Source: Bondarzewia mesenterica
Lineage: Eukaryota > Basidiomycota > Agaricomycetes > Russulales > Bondarzewiaceae
NCBI GenBank assembly: GCA_004802705.1
Contig: SGPL01000176.1
Location: forward strand, 1,469 to 57,631
Reading direction: 5' to 3'
DNA length: 56,163 nucleotides
Shown in pieces: positions 1-11,503 of the stretch (positions within the stretch are counted from its first letter, which is position 1; each line of letters opens with the position of its first letter). The notes under the pieces were generated by a model, which saw only the letters and a list, made by a program, of their open reading frames with translations, made no database searches and had not been told where the DNA came from. The position numbers and the translations under genes were made by a program.

Positions 1-63
1 CNNNGTAACTGGGTCTTGGTTAAGTGAAGTAGACCTTTCAGNGGACCCTCTCGTCCCGCGGCC

Positions 64-2029
64 ATGCTCTCGCTCCTCGCGATAGTGTTCAANCTCTCTC
101 TTCTTCTCAACTCTTTAATTCATGTTCTCTGNTATCCTCATGCACAGGAGATACTGCAGGGCAATGGCGAATCTTTAGCGACACCCTTTCTACGTCGGTT
201 TATGGTGGGCTCGTATGATGGAATGGAGGAGCTATTGAAACGGGCACGNGTGAGTGGCANGTTCAACAAGAGTAGCGTTTTGATTNATTTATAGTTTTTA
301 GGAAAGNAACTTGGATGTATGGCATGCAACTGAAACTCATGTCGATGTCTATGTCCCGGATTCAAGCCACCTCCATGACCCNTTTCCTTTCTCATATTCT
401 GACATTCCAATTGATCCCTACCATNACATATCATCCAGTTCNNCACCCTCACATAGTACTGACATCAAGAACGGGTCAATTTTGGCCGGCAACTGGAGCT
501 TACCTTCGCTATCTAACTCCACTTATCACGCTTCGTACCACACTCTCGACGACATCCACGCTTTCATCCGCGACCTAGCGACGACTTACCCCGAAAAGGT
601 CACGATTGCATCATTGGGCCACTCTGGAGAAAACAGAGAGCTATACGCAATTGAGATAGGATCATCGAATTCTGGGTCACACGNCCAGAAAACTGGGGCA
701 TCTGATGACACCGAGATGTCTGGCGTTGACGGGAAATTGAGTTTCCTTATTACGGGCGCTCAGCATGCACGGGAGGTTAGTTTCTAAGTGTTATGAGCNG
801 ACACAGACTGTTTCATGGTATCTGGATGTCTATAGTGGGTTGCAACCGCTTCGGCTCTGTATNTAGCGCACGCGCTCGTGGCCAATGCATCCGAACCTGA
901 ATCTTTGACGCATTTACTGGATAACTATGTAAGCTGCCTCTATTCTGCTNACANAACGCGCNTAGACNATCAGTGGAGTAGAATTTCTANATTATACCCG
1001 TGCCAAATCCAGACGGGTACGTATACACCTGGGAACATGATCGTTTTTGGTACACATCTCCCCATAGCTANACACCGCTNTCCATTTTCTTATAGCATGC
1101 ATAGGTACAAGAATCGTCTACCCCTCGGCCCTCGAGCGCAATGCGTCGGACTCGACATGAACAGGTACGCTGTAACTTCACCCCGAATCTCGTTTACTGG
1201 CTTACTNCCTTTTCCCCAGAAATTGGGTATGCATTTCTCCCGAACATGAGATNGTAACCTCACNCTCNCTCAGGGATACAAATTCAAGGGCGGCANTGTN
1301 CAGGCCAACCCCGCCAAACCCGACGACTCTTGCTCAGATTGGTATCCAGGACANCGGCCTTTCCAANCGCCCGAAGTGAACAGCATGGCGCTCTACATAG
1401 AGAGCTTACCCATGTTCAATGCGTTCGTTGACCTGCGGAGTTATGGCCAAATGCGTAAGTGTCCGTCAGCGNACCCTATCAAGCGTTGACACTCTCCTCT
1501 CGAATAGTGTCNGTCCCGTTCTCNTATTCGTGTAAGAAGACACCGAAAGATGCGGAAGACCAGCTTGAAGCTGCNTTAGGTGCGGCATATGTAGTCAAAA
1601 AGTCGCATGGCACTGTCTTNACTGTAAGTTGACGATGGCGCTCTTCAAGGCTTAAGATGTCTCTAGAGTATTGAGCTGATTTACGATTAGACTGGCGCGT
1701 TGTGTTCAACTCTGTACCGGTANGCTTTCGATTTTTCATNGAATNACTGAAGANCTGACATAATCATCAAGGGCTTCTGGAAACGTCGTCGATTGGATGT
1801 ANGCGACTATGGGTGTAAAGTATTCATANGCGGCACATCTGCGAGACACCGGAACGGTGAGTTCGTCGCNACTTCTGGTAAACNTGACCTGACGNGCATG
1901 CAGTATGGCTTCGCGCTGCCTCCGCAATGGATCCGTCCAGTTGGGGAGGAAACAGCGAGAATGATCGAGTATCTGGCNAAATTCATCGCCAAAAAAGAGA
2001 GGCNGTTTTCCAAGGAAAGAGCTCAGTAG
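64..2029 (+). CDS. ECM14: ECM14-like M14 metallocarboxypeptidase homologue, probable pseudoenzyme
   Basis: Secreted M14 carboxypeptidase fold. I join eleven exons: 64-249, 302-775, 836-928, 982-1049, 1105-1164, 1220-1226, 1274-1454, 1508-1623, 1691-1719, 1772-1856 and 1904-2029 (about 474 aa, phases agree throughout). A hydrophobic N-terminus resembles a signal peptide, followed by a prodomain (LDVWHATETHVDVYVPD) and the catalytic fold: GAQHARE gives the first zinc His and Glu, then IPVPNPDGYVYTW, GLDMNRNWGYKF (substrate Asn-Arg) and TLYR (Tyr248 equivalent). The third zinc ligand, normally His before SY, is Arg (1436-1438, DLRSYGQ), and the catalytic Glu before LRDTG is His (1836-1838). ECM14 proteins are known pseudo-carboxypeptidases linked to fungal wall organisation; that role here is inferred. 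Several Ns fall inside exons, one making a codon ambiguous with a stop (1827-1829). Confidence 0.8.
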
Positions 2030-3015
2030 NTTCCATCCCTATGCCNCCTCGCAANNGCAAACTGCATGGCTTGCATCTGCTTTGTATATATTGTACGTGT
2101 ACTTTCTATGCTTTCAATACCACATCCTTCCGGATCCTGNTCCGCCTCACGTCCAAACCGTAAATCGATTTCATAACTAGCANNACCATTGGAAGCAATG
2201 GAGATGCAATTGAGGATTTTGCTCACATTAAAGCAGTGAGTATCACGAGAGGTTGTAACCGAAAACACGAAATTTTGGACAATCCGTTCTCATGTTTTTG
2301 CATTTTTTTGGCACAGTAGTCATCCTTTTCTACTAGGACACGTCCAAGGTTGATCCAATTCGTCAACATTGTCGATACGAGCTCCAGAAGAAGTGGATTC
2401 GTCTGCATAGCACGATAGTACCTAAAAAAAATAAGCTTTCTGTCCTCATAATTGTAGAAATCGTACATTCCACAACTTCAGGTGACGACGAGACATTGGG
2501 TGTTCGAAGTAATCGAACGGACGTAGATCTCGTTCAATGGGTGCTCGTTTCAGGGCAATAAGCACAAACCCTCATGAATGTCACTCCAGTTACAGGACAT
2601 CAGAGCAATGACATGTCGCACCTGAAGATATTACAAGGCACTTGTGGGACATCACAGATAGACCGTGTAGGTACGTCCGCGGCTGTATAAGGTCAATGCA
2701 ACGAAGACTACGTCCGCGGTAGGTCGGAGAAATTGGCCAAAAGCCAACATCGGATGTCCTCAATCAGTCCTCTTATGATACAACATCAGTGCCGACGGAC
2801 CCTTTGCATCCGCATGCTGGGTAGGACAGTTGATCAAATTTGGCCTTTTCGTCCGCACTATATGGATCGGACTTGAACAACTTCTTGGGCACAAATCCGT
2901 CGGCACAAGGATAGAACCTCTATAGAGATAAGACGAGGGAGCCTGACTTATCGCGGAGTATATATCAACTTGACTATGATTACTATTCACGCTTTGCGAA
3001 AACTTGCTCTGTACT
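2030..3015. other. intergenic region upstream of the oxidoreductase gene
   Basis: No gene recognised. The sequence holds two copies of the 11-bp word TACGTCCGCGG at 2672-2682 and 2709-2719 and an inverted partial copy (CGGACGTA) near 2518. A TATA-like GTATATATC at about 2957-2965 lies some 50 nt before the ATG of the downstream gene. Confidence 0.4.
2672..2719. repeat. direct repeat TACGTCCGCGG, possible regulatory pair
   Basis: Two identical 11-bp copies, 37 bp apart start to start, about 300 bp upstream of the oxidoreductase start. The GC-rich CCGCGG core is the kind of word bound by fungal zinc-cluster factors, but no binding factor can be assigned from sequence alone. Confidence 0.35.
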
Positions 3016-4904
3016 ATGCCCACTATCAAGAACAGCGCCAGCACTCCCTCTGCACCGGGATACCCCCATCCTAATCCATGTCTCTCTTTCTGGCTCCAAG
3101 GAACTCGAAACTCCCCGCTTCTTGGGCATCGTACGACGGAGGCACTCCCTGAAAATGCCGAAGTTGTCATTATCGGCTCGGGCTTGAGGTCTGTGTGCGC
3201 TTGCATTCTCTCAACGAATCGTGATGCAGATAATCGCATCAAAAGTGGTACTATGACGGCCTACTTCCTTCTCACAGGCCCTAACCCCCCAAAAAGCGTT
3301 TTAATGCTTGAGGCTCGTGAAGCATGCCATGGGGCAACTAGCCGGAACGGTGGTCATTGCCGTCCGGACTGCTATCGGGGTGCGCTTGCCTTATCATTCA
3401 TGCTCTCCTCGCTGGAATCAGTCTTATTCGCATGTGCTCGGCCAGGTTACCCGGGATACAAAGCCAGATTTGGGAAGGAACAGGCTCTGAAAATTATTCA
3501 GAATGAGATGGTATATTCTACGTTTCATTAACACCGATCGGTCAATGGATTTCCATCAGGATACTCTCAACCTTACGGAAGAAATCATCCACAAGGAAGG
3601 CATTGACTGCGACTTCTGGAGAGGCTTTTCTTATGGTTTGAGACCCCTCGCTTAATGATATCGCTAATCGTACTTACCTCTTTTTTGGCGTTGCAACATA
3701 GACGTCGCTATGGATCAAGAATGTGCTGAAAATTTCTTCAGGTTCTTGAAAGAGTTTGAGGCCGATGGAGGTCTGGTAGAGAACGTCGTAGAATGGATAT
3801 CAGATCCTGAAGACGCTAAAAAGGTTTGAAAGTGTCACGTTACAGTATCGATCTTACACCTTGCACTTACTTTCAACGCATAGCGGACGCGTTGTCCTTC
3901 TGCAACAGCTGCAGCAATATTTCCAGCCGCATCCCTCTGGCCTTACAAACTCGTTTTGCACCTTCTCAACTTATGCATCCTCAAATATAGTCTGAACCTG
4001 CAGACTACTACCACGGTCAAAATCGTTTCAAACTCTTCCACCGGTTCCGAGTGGATCATTGGCACGGACCGTGGTGACGTTCAGGCGCAGAAGGTGGTAT
4101 ATACGACGAATGCCTTTACAGCGACACTCTTGCCCGAGTTCCTTGGTCGCATCGCGCCGTTCCGTGGACAATGTTCTGCAATAGTACCCACAAGAGCGTA
4201 TTCTGGAAAGAAAGCACTGACTCACACTTATTCATTTCGGTGGGGTTTGGTGCGTAAGGGCATTTTCCCTCTCACTTTCGACATCTTGACATCTTGTCGG
4301 GTATCCGCCAGAATGACTATGACTACATGATCCAACGCCCGAACGATGGAACGATCATTATCGGCGGAGGTCGCTGGAAGGTCCCGATCGAGAAACTTCT
4401 AGGCCAGACTGACGACAGTGAAAGGCTACCGGAGCTGACCGAACATTTGAAGAACACGATGAAGGATTACATGGAGGACTGGGGAGATGAAGCCATCGGC
4501 GAAGGGCTGTTGCATGATTGGACGGGCATTATGGGCTATACGCCGGAAGGTATCTATCCCCACCATCTTTTAGGTCAGCTGAGAACTTAACTGCTCCGTA
4601 AGCTATCCCATATGTGGGAGCTCTACATGGCAAACCGGGTGCTTTCATCAATGCAGGGCACTGCGGCCATGGTGAGTTTCCTCGGCATCTTCGCTGTATT
4701 TAGTCTCAGGTTTCCGCGCAGGAATGGCGAGGATCATGACGTGTTCCAAGGGCCTCGCAGCCCTCATTCGGGGAGAGACCTGGGAAAGCACCAAACTTCC
4801 GGAGTGCTTCCAGCCTACGCCTGAACGTCTTAACGAACCTAAACAGACTGTGGAAGAGATATGGTATAATGTGAAGGGCGATAAAGGTGCACTCCTGCAT
4901 TGAG
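3016..4904 (+). CDS. FAD-dependent oxidoreductase, D-amino-acid-oxidase-like fold
   Basis: Flavoenzyme that probably oxidises an amine or amino acid; the substrate cannot be told. The start is the ATG at 3016, since the reading just upstream has no earlier ATG. After a short N-terminal arm the dinucleotide-binding loop VVIIGSGLSGT is formed across an intron (about 3189-3245), followed by LEAREACHGATSRNGGHCRPD, a typical glutathione-reductase-like FAD contact. Mid-protein exons read AASLWPYKL and VVYTTNAFTATLLPEF. The C-terminal half has YDYMIQRPNDGTIIIGGGRW, YTPEAIPYVGALHG and INAGHCGHGMARI, the second flavin-binding region of the DAO family. Exons are separated by introns of about 50-70 nt and keep frame to the stop after KGALLH. 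Similar proteins are common as multi-copy families in fungi; no neighbour suggests a pathway. Confidence 0.85.
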
Positions 4905-5832
4905 CGAACAATCATCACCTGTGTGAGTTTTGAGAAGCATCCTGAGGGTTTTGATGTTGACGACGTTCACAGGAATGTTCTGATTGCTGCGCTGATATCG
5001 ACATACTTGAATGGCCATAGTTGTCCTCTAATGGGATTAAGCTCGAGTACCGCATTCTGTCAGCATTCTCGGGGACGGCAAAGCTGGCAGACTCGCAGAC
5101 ACCGATTGCTATAGATTTGACAGCACAACTACAGCTGCCGAGCGCCATTGATGTTCAGTTCATGCATCACCCGGCCATTGAGCATGCTCACCTGTAAGTC
5201 GGAGGGCAGTCAGCACGTCAGCCATGTCAATTGCGTACGGAATCATATTCATTGGGTTTGATCAGGCATTTGGCCACTGCACCTTTGTTCGATGAAGGGC
5301 ATGATTTCTTGAGAAAACTGCTAAGTTTATAACCGCTAAGTATATGTCGTCAAAGCCCTGTTCCATACCATTCTGACGTCGTCAGCCCGGCATCGGCCAT
5401 CGTGGATCAACATTCAACGTTCAACCCTTTAGCATCCTTTTCCAGTCATGCGCCTGCTGGGTAAGGGCCGTTGCGTATACAAGACGCATCAATCGTGATC
5501 ATCATCCGACCACGAAATCGAAGCAGATAAACGTTCCAGGAATGGTGAACTGATTTACAGCAATGTCGATACGACAGTCACCAGGACTGCCCTCGGTTTT
5601 CATCAAAATAAGCGAGCGACAACGGCGTCTGGACCCATATGTGAGGAGGCTCGGTAAGGCTCAACTAGTGCCCTTCTGATGAAAGATGTCAAGAAGATAT
5701 ATATAAAGAGCCACACCTGCTTGGCTTGAGTTCAGTCAGTGGAGTACACAGGTCTTCTGTCCTCTGATATCTCTGCTCCGCACCTTGATCCAACGTTTCG
5801 TTTTCACTGTGTTTTACCACCTGTGTTATACC
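4905..5832. other. intergenic region
   Basis: Nothing I can support as a gene. Short open frames on both strands lack family signals. The right part holds the promoter of the Yippee-like gene. Confidence 0.4.
5698..5707 (+). promoter_or_regulatory. TATA box of the Yippee-like gene
   Basis: TATATATAAA lies 126 nt before the chosen ATG, a plausible distance for a fungal core promoter with a long leader. Confidence 0.45.
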
Positions 5833-6297
5833 ATGAGCACAGAGCTTTCAAGAAAACGCACACTGTCCAGCGGCGCTGGTCGCTCTATCACCTGCAAGAA
5901 ATGCGGTACATACATCACCTCATCGCGCTACCTCTTATCCCTAGTAAGTCTATTTCAGATTCATTAGTATTATCGACTCTCTTAGAGTTGACGCAGGCAT
6001 ATCGAGGATTCCGAGGGAAGGCCGCGCTATATCGAGAAATGTAAGCACCTACAGTAGTTCTTCATGAACGTCCATGGCTCATGTTCGCCGCCAAAAACGA
6101 ACACTAGTTCCCCCACGACAACGCGCCTCGCACCTCCAACTATCCAGTTGATGGCAAGTGGAACATACACTACACGCATGCTTTATTGCCGATCGTGTGA
6201 GGCGTACCTAGGCATGAAGATCGTCCGCGCATACGAGAGCGAAGAGCGATGGAAAGAGGGACGGACGCTGTTGGAGTTAGAATGCATTTACGAGTAG
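5833..6297 (+). CDS. Yippee/Mis18-type zinc-binding protein
   Basis: Small protein of 114 aa from three exons, 5833-5943, 5997-6040 and 6108-6297, whose phases fit exactly. The Yippee fold is a single zinc site made by two CxxC knuckles: CKKC at about residues 22-25 and CRSC near residue 80. Between them lie GFRGKAALY and VQLMASGTYTT-like sequence (here IQLMASGTYTTRMLYC), and the end reads YLGMKIVRAYESEERWKEG, close to the family's ERWKEG-LLE terminus. Yippee proteins are small nuclear or cytosolic regulators whose biochemical role is poorly defined, so no function is claimed. The segment between the knuckles depends on the acceptor chosen at 6107; an alternative exon beginning further upstream would lengthen a low-complexity loop. 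Confidence 0.75.
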
Positions 6298-7079
6298 GAA
6301 GAGAGCAAGTCAATACTAGAGTCGATGGTGTGCCCGCCGCTGCCCGTCGGGGCTTCACAAAAGGAGAAAAAAAAGGGAGCATAAGCAGGACCGTCAGGTC
6401 TCATTTCGGCGGACGATTATGATTTTGGACAATGTGAGGTCAAATATTCCGGCCTCAGGAGGGAAGAACAGACGAATTCCAGGTCCATAGAGCCGGGCAG
6501 ACCAGCATTGGTATAAAGGGCAAAACTTCCTGTATCGGCTAGTCCAGTTGAACATATTCGCAATACCCTCCTGTCGACCCATGTTGCCAGGTTGTCAGGT
6601 GGAAGAAACAAAACTTACCGACACCCCGGGGTGGATTCTTGATGCATAACGATGATAAGTTATTTACACTCCTTACACAAATGTTACAAGAGAAAAAATA
6701 ATTTCCGATCTATACAGCCCTTACAACAGGTAGATAATATGTAGTACTAGAACAAAAAGTCCGCACCAAGAGCGATGTGATGCAGACAGAGAGAGGTGGG
6801 TCAGAGGGAGAAAGAGAGTAGAAAGATAATGAGACGTGAGGGTAGGACGTGGACATCGAATCATATATGTATGTGCTACACCAACTAGATGAACAATACC
6901 GATCATGGCATACGGTCAAAATAGGAGTTTAAAAAGAGTTAGTCCCTTCTGACATGAGGCCCTGAGATGGGACGTATGTACGAGAGTTGGAGAGCAGAAA
7001 GAGGCATGATACCGATGAGAAACCCGAGGAACCAGACGACGAATGACCGCATAAGTAACGCACGCGATACGATAACAAC
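6298..7079. other. intergenic region between convergent genes
   Basis: Shared 3' space of the Yippee-like (+) and ATG13 (-) genes. Possible splice signals occur on the minus strand around 6490-6630 but no protein family is recognisable. AG-rich tracts near 6785-6835 are low complexity. Confidence 0.35.
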
Positions 7080-9477
7080 TTACTGCCCCATGCTCCTCCT
7101 TCGGTCGTCGTCAAAATCCAACCTCCCAAGCACCTCCTCCTCCGCAATGCTATCCGCTCTCGACACAGGCCTTGGCCTCAACATTAAAAGACCGCCTTCA
7201 TCGACAATCCCATCACCCGTCCTCGCACTCGTGCTCCCAGTCCGTTCAGATCTCAAACTCGCACCCGCACTCCCCGCGCTCGTCTCCGTCACCTCACTTA
7301 TTCTGTTCGCCCGCTGCATCGGAGAATCCGTCATCCTCGCGCCCCGCTCTCGATACCCGACATCCGACCGCGTCCGCTCACGCTCTCTCCCCCTCCCCCT
7401 CCCCCCGAACGCCTGCATCGTTGCCTCAAACGCCTCATTCATCCGCCTCAACTTCTCGTCCACAGCCGCAGCAGTCGTTAACATCGCACCCGGTCGCACA
7501 TTCGGACTTCCGCCCGCACTCTTCACTTCCGTGGCCGTGCGTTCCCGATCATGTGCCTGTCCTCCATCGAACCGCGACGCGGTGGAGTCCCCGCTCTGGT
7601 CTCGATAATGCCGGTTCAATGGCTTCGGCTGAGTCGTGTCATTCATGAACGCCGAAAGGTCCTCTTCGTCTGCATTTGCGCTCAAAAATGACGTGCTCTG
7701 AAAAAAAGAAAGTACAACAAAATCAGTCAATGACCTCACGCGACCAAAGTTCAGTTAACTCACCCCGACCTTCTCACCATCCTTCCTGTCCACGCTCCCG
7801 GCGCTGCCTTCGCTCGCTGCGCCGCCAGAATCCTTGTATCGATGTCCGAAACTGCTTGAATATCTCTTCCTCGTCTCCCCGGTCAAACTTCCGCCTTCGT
7901 TCGACGCGAGCGACCTGCGGTCACCCAAACTCCCAGGTTGCATTGGTGGAGACGGACGCAGCGGCGTCACAGGGGAAGACGATATCTTGCTCATCCCTAT
8001 GCCTATAGGTGACGGTGGCACACGAGACGACGCCGGAGACGTGTGCGTCGGGCGTGAGGGCAAAGCTGCAGATAGGGGAGATGATTGTCGTAGTGATGGC
8101 GAGGGTGAATGAAGAGAAGGGGAACCAGACGAGAGTGTCGACGACTTGAATGGATTCAGAGGGTTCAACACTGGCCGACGGATGGGAAGTGCGCCAGGCG
8201 ACGAGGGCAGATCCTGAAATAGTAACTTCGATTCAGCTTTACCGTCCTCAGGCAATCTGCAGTGAGAGTGCATACCGCTCCTCGACTCGATCCCGTGCTC
8301 TCCTTCCTCACCCTTGCGGCTGTTAAAGCAGAAATTGGATGACCCTCCTCCCTCGACGCAATGGAGGCGGAGCTCCCCGCCGCGCCCTGCTCCGCCCCCG
8401 ACACCTGCCTACTCATCGCTATCGCCCCCATCCCGGAGAACGACGTCGTGCGCGAATGCATATGCGAGCTTGGCTGTCGCATCATACGTTCTGCGACCGA
8501 CGTCGACGGTGGGGACGCGGGCAGCGATGTGCGGATTGGCAGACTTCCCGGCGAACTCGATAGCGAGTCCCGTTGCTGATTCTTTACGAGTGTCGGAATA
8601 AAACCTGTTCCTTCGTCAAGGGAGAAAAATCGAGAGGAGAGCAAGGACTCCAGCTCATCCAATTGGAAATGAGGTGACGTCAAGTACTGAACGGATAAAG
8701 AAAGTGTGCCCATGGGATGCGGAATTGGGGGGAACGCGTGAGACTCGTTGGGCAAGGGTGCTATATTGGCAGCCGGCGGTGTGTCTTGCATGAGGCATAT
8801 AATCAAAATTCATGACTCGGACATCGATGGGAACGTGCTCACCAAACCACAACACGCCTTCTTCGTCCCTATTGCCACTGCTAACATGAAGCTGGATCGA
8901 CAGGTTCCCATTGCGAACTGCTCCCCCCGTGCCCGCACGTCGACGTAATCGTCTATGAAGCTTCCACGCGGGCAAAACCCGCAAAAGTGTGTACAGGCTC
9001 CTGAAGAGACCGATGCCGTGTTTGTAGATAGTCGGCGGTGCGAGGTCGGTGTCGCCTGGCTGACGATGCTGAGCAGAAAATGTGAGGGACCAGGATTCAA
9101 GCAGGATGAATTTGGGCGTGGGTTCGATGCGCAGTCGAGGAGAATCGGGGCTATGGTGCACTAGGACCTGGTTCGTCGTGAGTTCGGGTATGGACAGAAG
9201 CACTCGGAGATGGAATGGTGGTGGAGTCGAAAGCGTGGAAATGGAACGATAAATTCTGAGATGTTCTCTGAATATGTCCGTGTCTGGAATCTCGAGGTTG
9301 AACTGTCCGCGCAGAGTCAGCAGACAAACACAGGTGATAACGGCTCAAACTCACCCATTTATCAGGTTTAGCCTGTGCCTTCGGCTCAGCCGTGGCTCTG
9401 GCATTATTGACGACGAGAGCGAGCTTTGTGTAGTACCTGTGAGCTATCTGGTCGGATTTCTGGGTGTCATTGGACAT
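7080..9477 (-). CDS. ATG13: Autophagy-related protein 13
   Basis: Regulatory subunit of the Atg1 kinase complex that starts autophagosome formation. The ATG at 9477 gives MSNDTQKSDQIAHRYYTKLA, matching the start of the HORMA domain. Following exons read FNLEIPDTDIFREHLRIYRS, then LESWSLTFS, PPTIYKHGIGLFRSLYTLLR, LPAWKLHRRLRRR and the beta strands ending GVLWFGEHV, all diagnostic of the ATG13 HORMA fold. The remaining two thirds is Ser/Pro/Arg-rich and predicted disordered, as in the family, where it carries Atg1- and Atg17-binding and phosphorylation sites; those short motifs cannot be fixed by eye. It ends in acidic-basic DFDDDRRRSMGQ before TAA. Several introns interrupt the tail (for example around 7690-7765 and 8210-8275). 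Confidence 0.85.
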
Positions 9478-9601
9478 GGCAAAGCTCGAGAGTCGTAAAA
9501 GCAAGACTGGGGATATTACGACGTTAGGTGAAACATTGGAAAGACTACGAAATGAGCTCTAGAAGAAATATTGTAGCTCAGAGGCCGATCAAACACGCAG
9601 C

Positions 9602-9832
9602 CTAGAGTCGGAACCGCAGGGTACGCGGCAACTGCTGGAGAAGAGGGAGGTAAGAGTCAAGCCAGCGCAGGCGTGCGACGCGACTAGGCCATGCGGAGGA
9701 GGCCCTGCTCTGTCCCTCACTTGCCATATCTGGTTCACCTTCCTTCATCTGACGTTCAATAAAAGGGGCAAAGTCTCGCTGGATCTCCCCCAGTCTCTTG
9801 AACTTTCGACATGGCGCTGCTGTCGTCGACAA
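9602..9832 (-). CDS. short ORF, unrecognised
   Basis: A 76-codon frame starting MSTTAAPCRKFKRLGEIQRD, on the same strand as and 124 nt upstream of the ATG13 start. The first half is charged and helix-like (FIERQMKEGEP) and the end is basic and leucine-rich (LPLLQQLPRTLRFRL). A 37-nt stretch with GT and AG ends lies in its middle and could be an intron. It may be an independent small protein, an upstream ORF in the ATG13 leader, or chance. It shares the upstream region with RAD10 on the other strand. Confidence 0.3.
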   Translation of the reverse strand: MSTTAAPCRKFKRLGEIQRDFAPFIERQMKEGEPDMASEGQSRASSAWPSRVARLRWLDSYLPLLQQLPRTLRFRL

Positions 9833-10092
9833 ATTCGTCTCTCACAGATTTTCCATCACATTTTTCGACCGTTTTTTTTGCGACTATCTTTGTTATTGCC
9901 CAGGCTCGAGTCAGGAGCGAAGACATTGAGCTATCGAGATCAACGCACCCCTAATCCCAGGTTCCAGTACCTCTTGCTGACTAACAGTGACCACTTGATG
10001 TTCAGGTGGACTCGTCAACGTGTCTCACCAAGAAAAATAGTAAGTTCTTAGGACAAGTCAGTTCTCAATCACTACCTCGACAACCATCCCAT

Positions 10093-11503
10093 ATGGCCAC
10101 GTCTAACCTCGTCGCGGGTGCCAGCGGCAGTAAGCCGACCAAGCCACCCATAGTCCAACCCGGGTCCGGCAATAATATTATCATCAATCCAAGACAGGTG
10201 AGTCGATTGCCAGTGGTGGTTCATGATATCTACTATCTCACTTGACCGTTATTGATGACTTCTCATAGAGACTGAACCCCGTGCTCGAGTGTATTCGAAA
10301 TGTCGGAAAAGAATTCGGTGAAATATTACCCGACTTTCAGGTTGGAAAAACTACCGGTGTACTATTCCTTAGGTGACGGTGTAGCTCAGTTCGCCAGACG
10401 GGTGGGCATGCTGATATGCTTCGCCACATAGTTTGCGTTACCACCGTCTTCACCCAGAATACATTCATCAACGTATCGAGGCACTTGGTCACACTTACAA
10501 CTTGCGTATCCTGCTTCTTATGTGTGATATTGTACGTGGCACTTTCTATGGAGCCTTTCGAACGCACTCATAGGCATCAGACGGAGCATCAGGAACACAT
10601 CAGAGAGCTCACAAAAGTCAGTCCTTGTGATCATTCCCAAATCTCGCGTTCACAATGATTGTAGATATGCATCATCAATAATATCACGATCATGGTAACA
10701 TGGAGGCACGCACACCCCAGCACATCTCTGTGTTCACCTGTTTCTAATACGCACGGCACAGTGCTGATGAAGCCGGCCAGTACCTTTCAACCTACAAACA
10801 ATACGAGCGTAAACCTCCAGACCTCATCCGCGAGCGCGTGGAGCGTGAACCCGGTGCGATCATGCGCGCGGCGCTCACCAGCATCAGCAAGGTCAACAAA
10901 ACAGACGTCGAAACACTCCGCACATCCTTTGGTGTACGTTCATCATCAACGCTCTCCCACCAACCTCTTCGACCGTCCTCACTTACTTTTAATATTCGAC
11001 CAATGCAGAGCTTCGCGAATATCTCCCGTGCAACCTCAGACCAGCTCTCTCAGCTGCCAGGTTTCGGACCCAAAAAGGTCACGCGCATGAAAGACGCTTT
11101 CACCCACCCTTTTCATATCAGCACCGGCCCCACTCACGATCAAAGTACATCTCGAACCAGACAGAGTCTTCTCTCACGGTCCACACCTGCACAAGATACG
11201 GTCGCAGCTCCACACAAAGGCAAAGGGAAAGAGAGAGCTACTGCTGAACTAGACCCCCCTCCGCCCTCACAGCCAAGGACTCGGACCCGCCTTCCACGCT
11301 CACCAAGTCCCATCTGGGATATCGAACTCGATCTCAACACCCCGTCGCCACCTGCCCCGCAGTCGCCGTCGGAAGGTCCGCCTCCCGAACATGATGAGGG
11401 CCGCAAACGCACAGTCAGTCCGATGTGGGATATAGAGCTTGATCTGTCAGATGAGGAGGCTTTGGATCCGGTGCAGAGGGAGCGTAAACGAAGGAAGGAA
11501 TAA
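10093..11503 (+). CDS. RAD10: RAD10/ERCC1 subunit of the structure-specific repair endonuclease
   Basis: Non-catalytic partner of the XPF/RAD1 nuclease that cuts 5' of lesions in nucleotide-excision repair. Seven exons fit in phase: 10093-10197, 10269-10372, 10432-10531, 10581-10616, 10665-10705, 10762-10933 and 11009-11503 (350 aa). The central domain begins [20 protein letters not shown], then [24 protein letters not shown] and [20 protein letters not shown], the inactive nuclease-like ERCC1 core. A helix-hairpin-helix pair follows: [20 protein letters not shown] and [19 protein letters not shown]. The intron after VTW uses a GC donor (10706-10707); the GT alternative gives a stop. The tail of about 130 aa is Pro/Ser-rich and repeats WDIELDL twice. 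An in-frame ATG at 10006 could lengthen the N-terminus by 29 aa. Confidence 0.9.

Noticed and set aside
7080..7739. Long plus-strand open frames opposite the ATG13 tail
   Set aside because: They are mirror frames of Ser/Arg-rich codons; the minus-strand reading continues the ATG13 gene.
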